From: Microcaldota archaeon
GTDB taxonomy: Archaea > Micrarchaeota > Micrarchaeia > Micrarchaeales > Micrarchaeaceae
Direction: 5' to 3'
Assembly (NCBI GenBank): GCA_021798935.1
Contig: JAJZBL010000001.1
Location: 62,001 to 126,000 of the forward strand
DNA: 64,000 bases
The notes below the pieces were generated by a model that saw nothing but the letters and a program-made list of their open reading frames with translations, was not told the DNA's origin and made no database searches. This document shows positions 51,624 to 61,379 of the stretch, one piece after another; positions within the stretch are counted from its first letter, which is position 1, and every line of letters starts with the position of its first letter. The position numbers and the translations under genes are program-made.

Positions 51624-52385
51624 ATGTTGTATCTTATAGGTGTGGGGTTGTCAAATTATGACATTACAATGGAGGGCTTGGAAGCATGCCGCAAGTGTTC
51701 ACACATATATGCAGAGGCTTATACAAGTAATCTGACAGAAGAGAAACTCAAGGACTTATCAAAGATTTTAGAAAAGAAAATAGATCAGTTGGGCCGTACA
51801 GATCTTGAAGAAAATGCTAAAACCTTAATAGATGCAGCTTCCAAAGAAGATATCGGCCTTTTAATCAATGGAGACCCTCTTGTAGCAACAACACATAAGA
51901 CCTTATTGATGGAAGCTGAAGCGTCTGGGGTCGATACAAAGGTCATACATTCAACTTCGATATTGTCAGTTTCAATAGGTGAAAGCGGCATTGATTTTTA
52001 TAGGGTAGGTGCTGTTTGCACAATAGCAGATTGGTCTGAGCATTATCACCCAATTTCATTTTACGAAACACTTAAAGGTAACATTGAAAGGAACTTGCAT
52101 TCAATCATACTTCTAGACTATGATTACAAAAGCCAAAGCACTTTACCAATAGAGAAAGCTGCATTTATAATGAGGGAGGCAGAAGAACATTACAAGAAAA
52201 AAATAATATTAGATTATACAAGATTTTTAGTGTTAAACAACGTAGGTACAGAAAACGGAAAGATAAAATTATTCACATTTTCAAAATTAAAAACTGCACA
52301 TATCCCAGGAATGAATACTATAATACTTCTTGCAAATCTGTCTGATCTTGAAAACGAATGGGTAAGCAAAATTGAAAAAGCATGA
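51624..52385 (+). CDS. dphB: diphthine synthase
   Basis: SAM-dependent enzyme that methylates the aminocarboxypropyl group on His of elongation factor 2. The 253-residue protein shows the family blocks MLYLIGVGL, IYAEAYTSNL, LLINGDPLVATTH, IHSTSILSVSIGESGIDFYRVG and FYETLKGNIERNLHSIILLDYDY. It lies 10 bases after the helicase and 4 bases before the splicing endonuclease. Confidence 0.93.
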   Translation: MLYLIGVGLSNYDITMEGLEACRKCSHIYAEAYTSNLTEEKLKDLSKILEKKIDQLGRTDLEENAKTLIDAASKEDIGLLINGDPLVATTHKTLLMEAEASGVDTKVIHSTSILSVSIGESGIDFYRVGAVCTIADWSEHYHPISFYETLKGNIERNLHSIILLDYDYKSQSTLPIEKAAFIMREAEEHYKKKIILDYTRFLVLNNVGTENGKIKLFTFSKLKTAHIPGMNTIILLANLSDLENEWVSKIEKA

Positions 52386-52389
52386 TAAA

Positions 52390-53562
52390 ATGACCCTAAT
52401 CCTAAAGTATGATTCAAAGAGCCATTCTGCATATTCAACAGACCAGTCAACAATAGACATATTAAGGAATGGCTTTATAGGAGATTACAAGGAAGGCAAG
52501 TTAAGCTTAATTCCTGAAGAAGCTCTTTACTTGATGGATGTTAGGAATAGTGAATGTATAACTGCAAAGGGAAAGCACATAGATTTTGTTCAATTGGCTT
52601 ACAAGAATAGAAAATCTAAAAAATTTATGGCGCGTTATTTTACGTACAAAGATTGGAGGGATAGAGGACTAATAATAGTTCCTCCAAAACGCATAACAAA
52701 AGAGCCTGAAGAAAAAAGATCTCTAAATGTAAAGGTGTACCCAGCAGAAAAATTAAAGCTTGACAAATTTCATGCATATGGCATATTCTTCCCAGATGAT
52801 ATGGTTACTATAATAAAAGATGAATCGATAGGTAAGTACCTTTACGAGAAGCAATGGTTCGGACAATACGGGACTTACAAACTTGCAGACCATGGATCAT
52901 TGAACAAATTAGATATATATGAAACACTTTTCCTGATAGATTCAAAACGCCTATCGGTAGAAGGTTACAATAGGCAGGAAATCATAAAAGCAGGAGTAAG
53001 GATGAGAGATGATTTCCGAAAGTTGTATGCAGTTTATAAAGACTGGAGAAAAAGGGGTTATGTTGTAAAAACAGGTTTTAAATTTGGCACACATTTTAGA
53101 ATCTATTTCCCTGGAGCTAATCCAACCAATCAGAATTCTGAATGGGTACACTCACGGCATGTCCTACATGTTTTTCCAAGAAACAGCAAACTGCTTATAT
53201 CAGAATGGGCCAGAGCTATAAGAGTTGCACATTCAGTCAGGAAAACCTTCATATTGGCAATACCTGGCAAAAGTCGTGCAAAGACACTTGACATAGATTT
53301 TATACTTTACCATAGGGAAAAGGGGAAGATTGAAGACCCTAAGACCGTATATCCAAAATATAGCATGCTTTCACTCAGCGAAAATGAGTATATTGGGGGC
53401 AGCGAGTTATCTGCTATAATAAGCAAATCCCAATCGATGAATTTGGAGCTTATAATTGCCATAATGGATAGGGAAACGGCTGTTACCTACTACAAAGTAA
53501 GGAAAATAAATCTGCCTCTGAGCAGGTACGAATATTATGAGATAGATTGGATGCAGCCATGA
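52390..53562 (+). CDS. endA: tRNA-splicing endonuclease, three-unit (epsilon-2 type)
   Basis: Removes introns at bulge-helix-bulge motifs. The 390-residue chain is over twice the 170-180 residues of single-unit EndA. Residues about 1-105 are an N-terminal domain ending ARYFTYKDWRDRG. About 125-290 form a complete catalytic unit with YKDWRKRGYVVKTGFKFGTHFRIYF, HSRHVLHVF and AHSVRKTFILA (Tyr, His, Lys triad). About 295-390 are a C-terminal nuclease-like unit ending YEYYEIDWMQP. This order matches the homodimeric epsilon-2 enzyme of ARMAN archaea, noted for cutting relaxed motifs. Confidence 0.85.
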   Translation: MTLILKYDSKSHSAYSTDQSTIDILRNGFIGDYKEGKLSLIPEEALYLMDVRNSECITAKGKHIDFVQLAYKNRKSKKFMARYFTYKDWRDRGLIIVPPKRITKEPEEKRSLNVKVYPAEKLKLDKFHAYGIFFPDDMVTIIKDESIGKYLYEKQWFGQYGTYKLADHGSLNKLDIYETLFLIDSKRLSVEGYNRQEIIKAGVRMRDDFRKLYAVYKDWRKRGYVVKTGFKFGTHFRIYFPGANPTNQNSEWVHSRHVLHVFPRNSKLLISEWARAIRVAHSVRKTFILAIPGKSRAKTLDIDFILYHREKGKIEDPKTVYPKYSMLSLSENEYIGGSELSAIISKSQSMNLELIIAIMDRETAVTYYKVRKINLPLSRYEYYEIDWMQP

Positions 53563-53624
53563 CTATTGGCTAAATTGCAGTAAAAGCTTAAATATTATTT
53601 TAGCAAAAAGCAAACTGTGTCGAT

Positions 53625-54071
53625 ATGGTAACTTTGATAAAAAATGTCGCAGTATTAGGGGATAAGGATATTAAATCAGAGATAAAATTTGGCAAAGTTC
53701 TAGTTATAGAGGACAAGGAGGTTAAAGAATATTATGTAGGTTTTGAAAATCTGACATATTCAAAACTTTTTGGTGATAAAAGCATTTATAGCGAATCTTT
53801 AATGTTCCTAACACCTGATGAAAAAATAGACGGCAAGGTTTTTACAGTCAAAGTAATAGACAAGGAGAATTCAAGTAAATATGAATTTTTGATGACAGCA
53901 TCTTATCTGTTAACAGGTCGCCAGTATGAAGACGAAAAAGCAGTTAGGATATACGAGATGCTTAGAAATACTGATAGCGTAGGTATTTCAAAAGAAACTT
54001 CCAAAATAATGGAGGCTTATGATAATTCTACCTTGCTATTAAAGGAGAGTCTTTTTAGGCGTGCAAAATAA
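53625..54071 (+). CDS. hypothetical protein
   Basis: 148 residues. An N-terminal beta-rich part (VAVLGDKDIKSEIKFGKVLVIEDKEVKEYYVGFENL) and a helical C-terminus (KAVRIYEMLRNTDSVGISKETSKIMEAYDNSTLLLKE). No family recognised. TATA-like aaatattattttag is about 30 bases before ATG 53625, consistent with a leaderless transcript of its own. Confidence 0.55.
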   Translation: MVTLIKNVAVLGDKDIKSEIKFGKVLVIEDKEVKEYYVGFENLTYSKLFGDKSIYSESLMFLTPDEKIDGKVFTVKVIDKENSSKYEFLMTASYLLTGRQYEDEKAVRIYEMLRNTDSVGISKETSKIMEAYDNSTLLLKESLFRRAK

Positions 54072-54127
54072 AATTTGGATTTATCTCCGTTTGTATTTTG
54101 TTCTATCCTTATTTAGGAGTCCAAAAA

Positions 54128-55705
54128 TCAATTACTTTTGTGTTTTGTAATTGCCTGCATATATATTATTACCAATGATATAAACTGTCTCACAATAGGG
54201 ACAGCCTCGGTAAACTTTTTGATATTGTTTATATCCTGTTCTTCAGTTCCTCTGAAAATCGTTATAATAAGAGGGTACACAAGGGCAACTATCAATATGC
54301 TAGCCAATACCTGAAATAAGTAGCCAAATTGCAAAAATTGCAAAATGCCAAAGGCCAGAAATGCAGACACCAGTGCAGATGCTATCACTCTAAAGATCTT
54401 CCAGATATCAATGTTAAACTTAATATATTTGTGTGCACTTCTCAAAAACAAGAAATTGTTTATTACAGGAGCTACTAAAAATAAAAGTATGATCAAGCCT
54501 TCTCCTCCAAGCCAATATATAGCAAAAGGCATTATTGCTATTTCTATAATTGATAAAATAATATTATTTTTCATTATCTGCTTTACTTTGTTTATGCTCA
54601 TAAGCATTGTACTTGCAAGTGATGCTGAAAAATTTATCAGTACCCCTATGCTTATCAAGGAAATATAAAGAGGCGCAAGCTTATAAGTAGTTCCAAAAAT
54701 CAGATGCACTATAGGCGTAGAGAACATAGCGGTGTAGAATATAACAGGAGAAATAAATAATGCTGTGATGAACAATGAATAACTATACATCATACCTAAC
54801 TTGGACCTATTCCTCTTTGTACTTGAAGCAATAGCAAATGAGGACAACAAAGATAAGGATATTGAGCCTAATACAATATCAAATATGTAATTTATCTTGT
54901 AGGCAACACCAAAATTTCCCAATATTATAGTAGTAGTAAGCACACCCAATATTATAGTTGACAGGTTGCCTGCTATAGTATTGAATATATTAGATACAGC
55001 TATCGGCAATGAAAAATTGAATATCTGCTTTAAATCTGCTTTAGTTGGAAGTGCAAGTTTGTACACTTTTTTAAGTTTTAAGAAACCCAAAGTGACAAAG
55101 AATGATGAGAGGTATCCTACAACTAACCCTATTATAGGGCCAAGCACCCCTAATCCCAAGGCTATCAACCCGATGCTTAAAGCTCCTTGTACGAGAGCCT
55201 CTGTAAGAACTGAGATTGCCGCCTCTCTTCTATCCCCCAATCCAATTAAAATAGGATAAGATGCTCCGAACAACATAGAAGCCAGTATGGCAACAGATAC
55301 GAATTTCACTATATAATTGTATTCTGCCGTATGCAATGCATAATATGATATAGGCTCGCTGAATATAAAGGTTAATAATGACAGTAGCATTCCAACTGAA
55401 ATAAGTATTACGAACCCACTAGAGAGTATTGCACTAACCTTCTTTGGGTCCTCTCTATATTGCGATATAAATTTGTTGAAGGCACTGCCTATGCCAAAAT
55501 TTCCGATAGCATCAAATAAGCCTATTATAGCAGTAGCTAGTACATATATGCCATACACACTTGATCCAAGCATCCTTGCTATAAATATAAATGATATGCC
55601 CAATATAGCTACAGAAAGAACCTTACTTAACATTATGATGCTTGCCATCCCTGCAGTACTACTGCCAAGATTTGCAGCAGACATATCACTGGATTCGTTA
55701 TTCAT
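54128..55705 (-). CDS. polysaccharide flippase (Wzx/MATE-like)
   Basis: 525 residues with about 14 hydrophobic helices. Start GMASIIMLSKVLSVAILGISFIFIARMLGSSVYGIYVLATAIIGLFDAIGNFGIGSAFNKFISQY is typical of RfbX/Wzx-type O-antigen exporters. Moves lipid-linked glycans across the membrane. TTGGTGCC precedes ATG 55705. It is divergent from the large GT-C-like gene, with promoters in the 178-base gap. Confidence 0.87.
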   Translation of the reverse strand: MNNESSDMSAANLGSSTAGMASIIMLSKVLSVAILGISFIFIARMLGSSVYGIYVLATAIIGLFDAIGNFGIGSAFNKFISQYREDPKKVSAILSSGFVILISVGMLLSLLTFIFSEPISYYALHTAEYNYIVKFVSVAILASMLFGASYPILIGLGDRREAAISVLTEALVQGALSIGLIALGLGVLGPIIGLVVGYLSSFFVTLGFLKLKKVYKLALPTKADLKQIFNFSLPIAVSNIFNTIAGNLSTIILGVLTTTIILGNFGVAYKINYIFDIVLGSISLSLLSSFAIASSTKRNRSKLGMMYSYSLFITALFISPVIFYTAMFSTPIVHLIFGTTYKLAPLYISLISIGVLINFSASLASTMLMSINKVKQIMKNNIILSIIEIAIMPFAIYWLGGEGLIILLFLVAPVINNFLFLRSAHKYIKFNIDIWKIFRVIASALVSAFLAFGILQFLQFGYLFQVLASILIVALVYPLIITIFRGTEEQDINNIKKFTEAVPIVRQFISLVIIYMQAITKHKSN

Positions 55706-55883
55706 CAAGGCACCAATTTAGGCATTCGTATTAAATTAGACTTTACCTAATATGATTTTATATACATAAGTCTTATTATTTTAGTGCCTACAAGAATAAG
55801 TATCTAAACCTATTACTTAAACCCTTTGCATTTATAAATTTTATCAATTGAATATTATTGCTATTACTAACGGGTGCAATATT

Positions 55884-58166
55884 TTGAACATAAAACTGAA
55901 TGATATATCAAGTAAAGTTAAGTCTCCTGCAGGGATTGCTACCTTTATCTATTTCATAGTAACCTTGATAATATTTTATCCGTTTATAACTCATCCATCC
56001 ACATTATCATCAGGAACAGGCGGTGATGCATACCAGAACTTATGGGATTTCTGGCATATTGGTTATTCTATAGCAAATTTAAAATCAATATACTATACAA
56101 AGATGCTCTTCTATCCAATAGGCGCAAATCTGATAACACAGACAATGTCCCCTTTTATGGGCCTTATAACATTGCCGTTCCAAGCAATAGGGTTGGTATT
56201 TTCTTACACAGCTGGACTTATAATAGGCTTTACCTTTACAGGGCTTGCAATGTTCCTGCTGGCTGATTATCTGGTCAAAAACAAATATGCAGCATTTTTT
56301 GCAGGATTCGTCTATGCATTCAGCGCATTTCACTTTGCACAAGGGCTAATGCATATTGATTATGTTAATTTAGGATTCATCCCTCTGACTCTTTATTTCT
56401 TATTCCGTATGATGGATAAGCCTTCATATAAGGAAGCACTATACCTATCAATAACATTTACCTTATTGTTATTCACAGAGTTTATTGAGCAGGTCATAAT
56501 GGTTATACTGGCTGCACTAATAATTTTAATATGGTATGGAATTTCGAAATCAAAGAGAAGCATGATTTTAAACAAGAGATTCTTTTATTCCATTGCTATA
56601 ACTATAGTGATATTTCTACTAATTAGTTCATTCTTTATAGTGCCTATGGTGCAGTTTCTTACCTCAAAAAGTGGATCAAGTTCATATAGCCTTGACAACA
56701 TACCACATAATGTAATATGGAGCGATAACATATTGGAGTTCTTTGTGCCTAGCTACTACAATGGGCTATTCAATAGATCTGGAAGCTTTTACAAGGCACT
56801 TTATTACTTTGATCCATCAGAGCACACAGCGTATATAGGTTATACTGTGATTGTACTTTCAATTTTTGCAATATACAAATATCGCAAAAATATGGCATTG
56901 TGGATTTTCATAGCATTAATATTCGGGTGGCTAGCTCTTGGTCCTTACATACAAGTGGGTACCACGTTGAATCCACATTCTATACTTCCCGTACCTGGGT
57001 TGACAGAAGTACCTGGTTTATTCCTCCTTTACCATCAAATACCATTGCTAAAAATTATAAGGGAGCCTGACAGGTTCTTTGTTGTGTTCAGCATAGCCAT
57101 AGCCATAATGGCTGCATTTGGAATAAAGGCGATATTTGAAACAAAATCATTTGAAAAAAGAAATAACAAGATATTCGCAATTGCCATATTGTCGATACTT
57201 TTCTTACTTGGAAGTGTAGGTTTACCTATAACTACAAGTTATATAAATGTAATATCTACCCATATAAGCCCCAATACATTTTATAGGAGCTTGGGGAACA
57301 GCACCAAAAACTTCTCCATACTAATATTACCGATTTTATCCAATCCCTACTCCAGTTCTCCTGCAGAATATCCAGGGCTTGCAACTTATCAATCTGCATT
57401 AGCAAAGAAACCTCTTATAGGAGGCTATGTAACCAGAAGCAATACAACTGAAAACGAAACACTAGAGGTAATACCATTAGTAAGCGAAGCCCAGAATTTA
57501 GAGGATACAGGAACATTTAAGTATTATTCCCCAATAGCAGAAAATTATACTAACCAAACACTTTTGACACTTTATAATTATCAAACTGCAATTGTAACAG
57601 TTAATAAAGCTGCATATAATCAAACTGAACTAGCATATCTAGAGAATTACCTTTATAACACATTTGGAAGCAAATCTATAGTCTATAATAGCAATAACAC
57701 AATAGCATTTTATACATTACCAACTTTATACCAATCAGTATATAGAAGCTATGTCTCTTATCCTATATTGAAATATTGGACTAATGAATCAATAAAAATA
57801 GATAATAAAACTGAGTTGATGTGGATTCCACTAAGCAAAGGCGAACTGATGGTATATGCCCCATACAAAAATGCAACAACTCTAAATGGCAGCATATATG
57901 TAAATAACTCAAGCATAAATAGCACCATCAATATAACTGCAGCCTCGTTGGTAAATAGCACAGTTCCATTACAGATAAATATCGAGAGTGGAAATGGAAA
58001 GGTGCTTTATAAAGGATCACTAAATATTACAGCAGGATTAAATTCCTACTATATAACTGTGCCTTTAGTATCTGGACCTTATGGAAATTATTTTGAGATA
58101 ACAGAATATGGGCTCAACGGAAAGCCGACAATAGGAATATCGAAGATAAGCATAAAAAGCAGATAA
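55884..58166 (+). CDS. large membrane protein, GT-C glycosyltransferase-like
   Basis: 760 residues. About eleven helices fill the first 450 residues; an early loop after helix 1 holds GTGGDAYQNLWDFWHIG, an acidic site like the one in GT-C enzymes using polyprenyl-linked sugars. Later REPDRFFVVFSIAIAIMAAFGIKAIF resembles YfhO-like proteins. The last 280 residues face outside, with many Asn-X-Ser/Thr sequons. GGGTGC precedes TTG 55884; TTG 55848 is an upstream alternative. Probably transfers sugars to surface glycans; donor unknown. Confidence 0.7.
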   Translation: MNIKLNDISSKVKSPAGIATFIYFIVTLIIFYPFITHPSTLSSGTGGDAYQNLWDFWHIGYSIANLKSIYYTKMLFYPIGANLITQTMSPFMGLITLPFQAIGLVFSYTAGLIIGFTFTGLAMFLLADYLVKNKYAAFFAGFVYAFSAFHFAQGLMHIDYVNLGFIPLTLYFLFRMMDKPSYKEALYLSITFTLLLFTEFIEQVIMVILAALIILIWYGISKSKRSMILNKRFFYSIAITIVIFLLISSFFIVPMVQFLTSKSGSSSYSLDNIPHNVIWSDNILEFFVPSYYNGLFNRSGSFYKALYYFDPSEHTAYIGYTVIVLSIFAIYKYRKNMALWIFIALIFGWLALGPYIQVGTTLNPHSILPVPGLTEVPGLFLLYHQIPLLKIIREPDRFFVVFSIAIAIMAAFGIKAIFETKSFEKRNNKIFAIAILSILFLLGSVGLPITTSYINVISTHISPNTFYRSLGNSTKNFSILILPILSNPYSSSPAEYPGLATYQSALAKKPLIGGYVTRSNTTENETLEVIPLVSEAQNLEDTGTFKYYSPIAENYTNQTLLTLYNYQTAIVTVNKAAYNQTELAYLENYLYNTFGSKSIVYNSNNTIAFYTLPTLYQSVYRSYVSYPILKYWTNESIKIDNKTELMWIPLSKGELMVYAPYKNATTLNGSIYVNNSSINSTINITAASLVNSTVPLQINIESGNGKVLYKGSLNITAGLNSYYITVPLVSGPYGNYFEITEYGLNGKPTIGISKISIKSR

Positions 58167-58649
58167 TTATTTAGCTTCTAGCTTATTTTTAGTTATCTCT
58201 GATATAATAGGTAAATCAGTGGCAGTTATATCCCTTTTTTTTATTTCTCTAACACAATCAAAGAGACCTTCTTTTTCCAAAAGTCCCAGAATATCTTTGC
58301 TATTAGAAAAAATTAAAAATTCGCCATTTCCATCAGCGCCAATTTTTGATATCGCTTCCGTTATGCTTCTTGCACCCGATAAATAGATAAGCATCTCTAA
58401 GGGTATTGAACCTGCCTTGTTCGTTTTGCTCTTAAATGAAAGGCATGCATTCACGTAAGCAAATACAAGTTCAGGATAACTATCGGATAAAGAGAGTTTC
58501 AGTAACAAGGCAAATTGAAATTTCTTTATACCCTGTTTATTAAAATTATCGACCCGATCTAAGATCTTTGTAAATTCCGATTTAGGTTTGCAAAGCAAAA
58601 ATGTAAAGTCCTGCTTTAATAGAAAACTTATAAAATCAATATCCTTCAT
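58167..58649 (-). CDS. cgi121: KEOPS complex subunit Cgi121-like
   Basis: KEOPS makes t6A at position 37 of ANN-decoding tRNAs, and Cgi121 recruits the tRNA. The 160-residue protein has PELVFAYVNACLSFKSKTNKAGSIPLEMLIYLSGARSITEAISKIG, matching the Cgi121 core (HL..A...A......  R....E.L.YL.G.RQI..A....G), then GEFLIFSNS. Overall divergence is high. It is convergent with the membrane protein gene (stops adjacent). Confidence 0.75.
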   Translation of the reverse strand: MKDIDFISFLLKQDFTFLLCKPKSEFTKILDRVDNFNKQGIKKFQFALLLKLSLSDSYPELVFAYVNACLSFKSKTNKAGSIPLEMLIYLSGARSITEAISKIGADGNGEFLIFSNSKDILGLLEKEGLFDCVREIKKRDITATDLPIISEITKNKLEAK

Positions 58650-58815
58650 AAAAACTCCTTAGCATATAAAGCAGAACAATAAATATGTATATAATTTTGT
58701 TTTATGCAAACCGCATATTGCTGAGATCTTGTAATTTTTCACAAAACATCATTCAAAGTAAAAATTGCATCAAATAAAAATAAAAACCTATACTCTAATA
58801 GGTTTTTGTGATAAC

Positions 58816-59190
58816 ATGGTAACAAAAGATAAGAAGGAATTTTACGAACCCAAATCAAATTTTGTAAAAACTGTAATAAAGTCATCTAGCTTCAGCAATA
58901 AAGACGACAGGAAAAAGGTAAACGACTTGCTTGTGCTTGAACGTTTTGTAAGTGAAGGGGCAAAAGATTTCCAATCATCAATTTACAAGAAGTCACTAGA
59001 GAGAATTTATTCTAACGAATACAAAGAGATAATCAAAGAACTTAAGCCTGAAGAATATAAGAAGATTCAGGAAGAGGAAGCTAGACAAAGGATTGAAAGA
59101 AAAAAATCCGATATAGAGTACCAAAAGGAAAATGCAGAAAGGGAGAATAGATATAAGGAATGGTGGCTTAGGAAAGGAGGAAATGAATAA
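58816..59190 (+). CDS. hypothetical charged helical protein
   Basis: 124 residues, Lys/Glu-rich, with a predicted long C-terminal helix (KKIQEEEARQRIERKKSDIEYQKENAERENRYKEWWLRKGG). GTGATAAC precedes ATG 58816. No family recognised; likely coiled coil. Confidence 0.5.
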   Translation: MVTKDKKEFYEPKSNFVKTVIKSSSFSNKDDRKKVNDLLVLERFVSEGAKDFQSSIYKKSLERIYSNEYKEIIKELKPEEYKKIQEEEARQRIERKKSDIEYQKENAERENRYKEWWLRKGGNE

Positions 59191-59379
59191 TATCCTACAA
59201 AATAAGTTATCTATATTTTAGCATTTGCTGAAATTGCAGGCAAATTGTATTTTAATCTTTAATTTTCAAACTAACTAATTATATCTATATAAATTCTTGT
59301 AAAGATAATATAAGGTTTTCAGTGAAAAATTAGTATGATAAACCCGTGCCAAAAACTTGAAAAATTGAAAGTGACTTAT
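59191..59379. other. intergenic region before the VKOR gene
   Basis: AT-rich. A TATA-like tatataaat near 59284-59292 would start the VKOR/HD transcript around 59313. An in-frame ATG at 59335 would extend VKOR by 15 residues. Nothing else recognised. Confidence 0.4.
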
Positions 59380-59805
59380 ATGCAATTGAACAAATTAAAG
59401 TACTTATTATCGATTTTACTGATAATAGGCATAGTTGATGAAATATATGAATCCTATATATATTTTAGCCCAAAGGCACTAGTATGCCCTGATACTGGAA
59501 TAATAAACTGCGGAACAGTGCTATCTAGTCAGTACGCTACAATAATTGGGATACCTCTTGCGATTCTTGGATTAACTTGGGTAATAGTAGCCTTAGTAAT
59601 AACATTATACTCAAAGCTTCAGAAATCATTTGTGCCCTACCTTTGGATGGCATTTGGTGCATTAGGTGTAATCTACTCAATTACTGCCCAATACCTAATA
59701 GGGAAGATATGCATATACTGCACATTGCTTGATGGCATAATAATATCTAGCATAGTAATATTATATTACATTTTAAGAAATCCAAACATAGAAAGTGATA
59801 AATGA
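59380..59805 (+). CDS. vitamin K epoxide reductase (VKOR) family protein
   Basis: 141 residues, four membrane helices. VCPDTGIINCGTVLSSQYATIIGIPLAILGL carries the loop cysteines and Ser, and IGKICIYCTLLDGIIISSIVIL the CxxC of the quinone-coupled site. It reoxidises extracytoplasmic thiol oxidases, and DUF929 at 46684-47544 is a suitable partner. GTGAC precedes ATG 59380. Its TGA overlaps the ATG of the HD hydrolase gene. Confidence 0.88.
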   Translation: MQLNKLKYLLSILLIIGIVDEIYESYIYFSPKALVCPDTGIINCGTVLSSQYATIIGIPLAILGLTWVIVALVITLYSKLQKSFVPYLWMAFGALGVIYSITAQYLIGKICIYCTLLDGIIISSIVILYYILRNPNIESDK

Positions 59806-60938
59806 TGAATATAAGGGATTCTATTTTTAAAGATATTGAAATATCTGATTTAGAGGAGGAAATAATAGATGATCCTAATTTTCAGAGGCTCAGGTACATA
59901 AAGCAAGGAGGATTTAGTTCACTTGTATTTCCAAGTGCTAGCGGAAGCAGGTTTGAGCACTCTGTAGGTACTATGAAGATAACAAAAGACATAACAAAGA
60001 ATATATTTGGTGAAGTAGACGAGGAACTATCTATTTGTGGGCTGCTTCACGATATAGGCCATGCACCTTTTTCTCATCAATCGGAGCCAATTGCAAAGAA
60101 ATACTTAGGCAAAAGCCATGAAGATCTAGGATATGAAATAATAAAGAACAGCAGCATATCAGATATAATATCCGCATCTACCTTTTCTTTGAAGAAAGTG
60201 CTAGAATATTTTTCAGGGAACGGCAAAGGGAAGCTAGTTACAGGGCCATTAGGTTCAGATAGGATAGATTATTTGCTTCACGATTCCTATAATACTGGTG
60301 TTGCTCTTGGCATAATCGACTATAGCAGGCTAGAGCACAACATGGCTTATGTAAATGGGAAGCCTGCGATTTACAGAAACGGAATAGTAAATGCCGAGTC
60401 CTTCTTTATAACAAGATACTTCATGTATGAATCCGTTTACATGCACCACACACTTGCAATAATCGAATCAATGTTCCTGAAGGCAGCAGATTCAGCGGTA
60501 GCAGATGGCTACATAGATGCACGTGAATTTGTAAAAATGAAAGATTATGAAGCACTTTATAAATTAAGCCAATACAAAGGATCAGATTTGATAGATAGAA
60601 TTCTAAAAAGAGATCTTTTCAAAAGGGCATTTTATGAAGATATAGGGCAGTCAGGATTCGGCGAAAGCCAATTATCAGAGCTTAATGAGTACCTGGAGTC
60701 AAGTGGAATACCTCACAATAATTACACATCAAAACTGATAAGCTTCAGTGGTGCTGATGACGATATAATAATAGTGGATAAGAAGAACGAGGAAGTAGGA
60801 AAGCTAAGTGAATATTCATACATATTCAACACACTCAGCAAATTATTAAGGGATCGTAAGATTTTGCTCGTAGCAAGTGATAAAAATTATAAAGATAAAA
60901 TCGGAAAGTTAGTAAAAGAATTTATAAATTCAAAATAA
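59802..60938 (+). CDS. HD-domain phosphohydrolase (dNTPase-like)
   Basis: 378 residues, COG1078-like. RFEHSVGTM, GLLHDIGHAPFSHQSE (HD motif), GSDRIDYLLHDSYNTGVALGIIDYSRL and YMHHTLAIIESMFLKA are the family blocks. Relatives hydrolyse dNTPs or act on RNA. The ATGA overlap with VKOR suggests coupling, but the two activities have no obvious link. Confidence 0.87.
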   Translation: MMNIRDSIFKDIEISDLEEEIIDDPNFQRLRYIKQGGFSSLVFPSASGSRFEHSVGTMKITKDITKNIFGEVDEELSICGLLHDIGHAPFSHQSEPIAKKYLGKSHEDLGYEIIKNSSISDIISASTFSLKKVLEYFSGNGKGKLVTGPLGSDRIDYLLHDSYNTGVALGIIDYSRLEHNMAYVNGKPAIYRNGIVNAESFFITRYFMYESVYMHHTLAIIESMFLKAADSAVADGYIDAREFVKMKDYEALYKLSQYKGSDLIDRILKRDLFKRAFYEDIGQSGFGESQLSELNEYLESSGIPHNNYTSKLISFSGADDDIIIVDKKNEEVGKLSEYSYIFNTLSKLLRDRKILLVASDKNYKDKIGKLVKEFINSK

Positions 60939-61057
60939 ATGCTCTTTTACTATAAAATTAATTCAGTCTTATTAGTTTGCTATTTACTATTTGTTTTTTA
61001 TAAGTTTGTGTATAAATAGTTAATATATTTCCCTACCTTATATTAACGAGTTTTATT

Positions 61058-61145
61058 GGGCTCATAGCTCAGCTTGGTAGAGCGGCTGACTCTTAATCAG
61101 TAGGTCGGGGGTCCAAAATAATCTATGGAAATCCCCCTGAGCCCG
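61058..61145 (+). tRNA. tRNA-Lys (CUU) with 14-nt intron in the T-loop
   Basis: The acceptor stem is GGGCTCA/TGAGCCC with discriminator G61145. The D-arm is normal; anticodon stem GCTGA/TCAGT with anticodon CTT (61092-61094) has no intron. The T-stem GGGGG (61107-61111) / CCCCC (61133-61137) encloses 21 bases. TCCA pairs with TGGA, and 3-base bulges (AA|A and AA|T) predict removal of 61118-61131, leaving the normal T-loop TCCAAAT. The intron thus lies between nucleotides 59 and 60. Confidence 0.9.
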
Positions 61146-61379
61146 TTTTTATTTAACAAATGAGATATATAAGGCAGGGCAAATATGAATATAGATAAAG
61201 TTCTTGATTGCAATTTACTTTTTGCGCACATAAGTAGAAAACAAATAGCAACTATTATATAATATAAAGGATACATGAATAAATAGCAATAGATATTTAA
61301 AATTTAATTATTAATAAAATACTCAGAGTTAGTTGGATTTTTCTGTTTATGGGGAAGATTAAAAGAAAGAAGTGAATAA
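61146..61379. other. intergenic region before rpoD
   Basis: 234 AT-rich bases; a TATA-like agatatttaaaa (about 61292-61303) is the likely rpoD promoter. No gene or RNA recognised. Confidence 0.4.
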
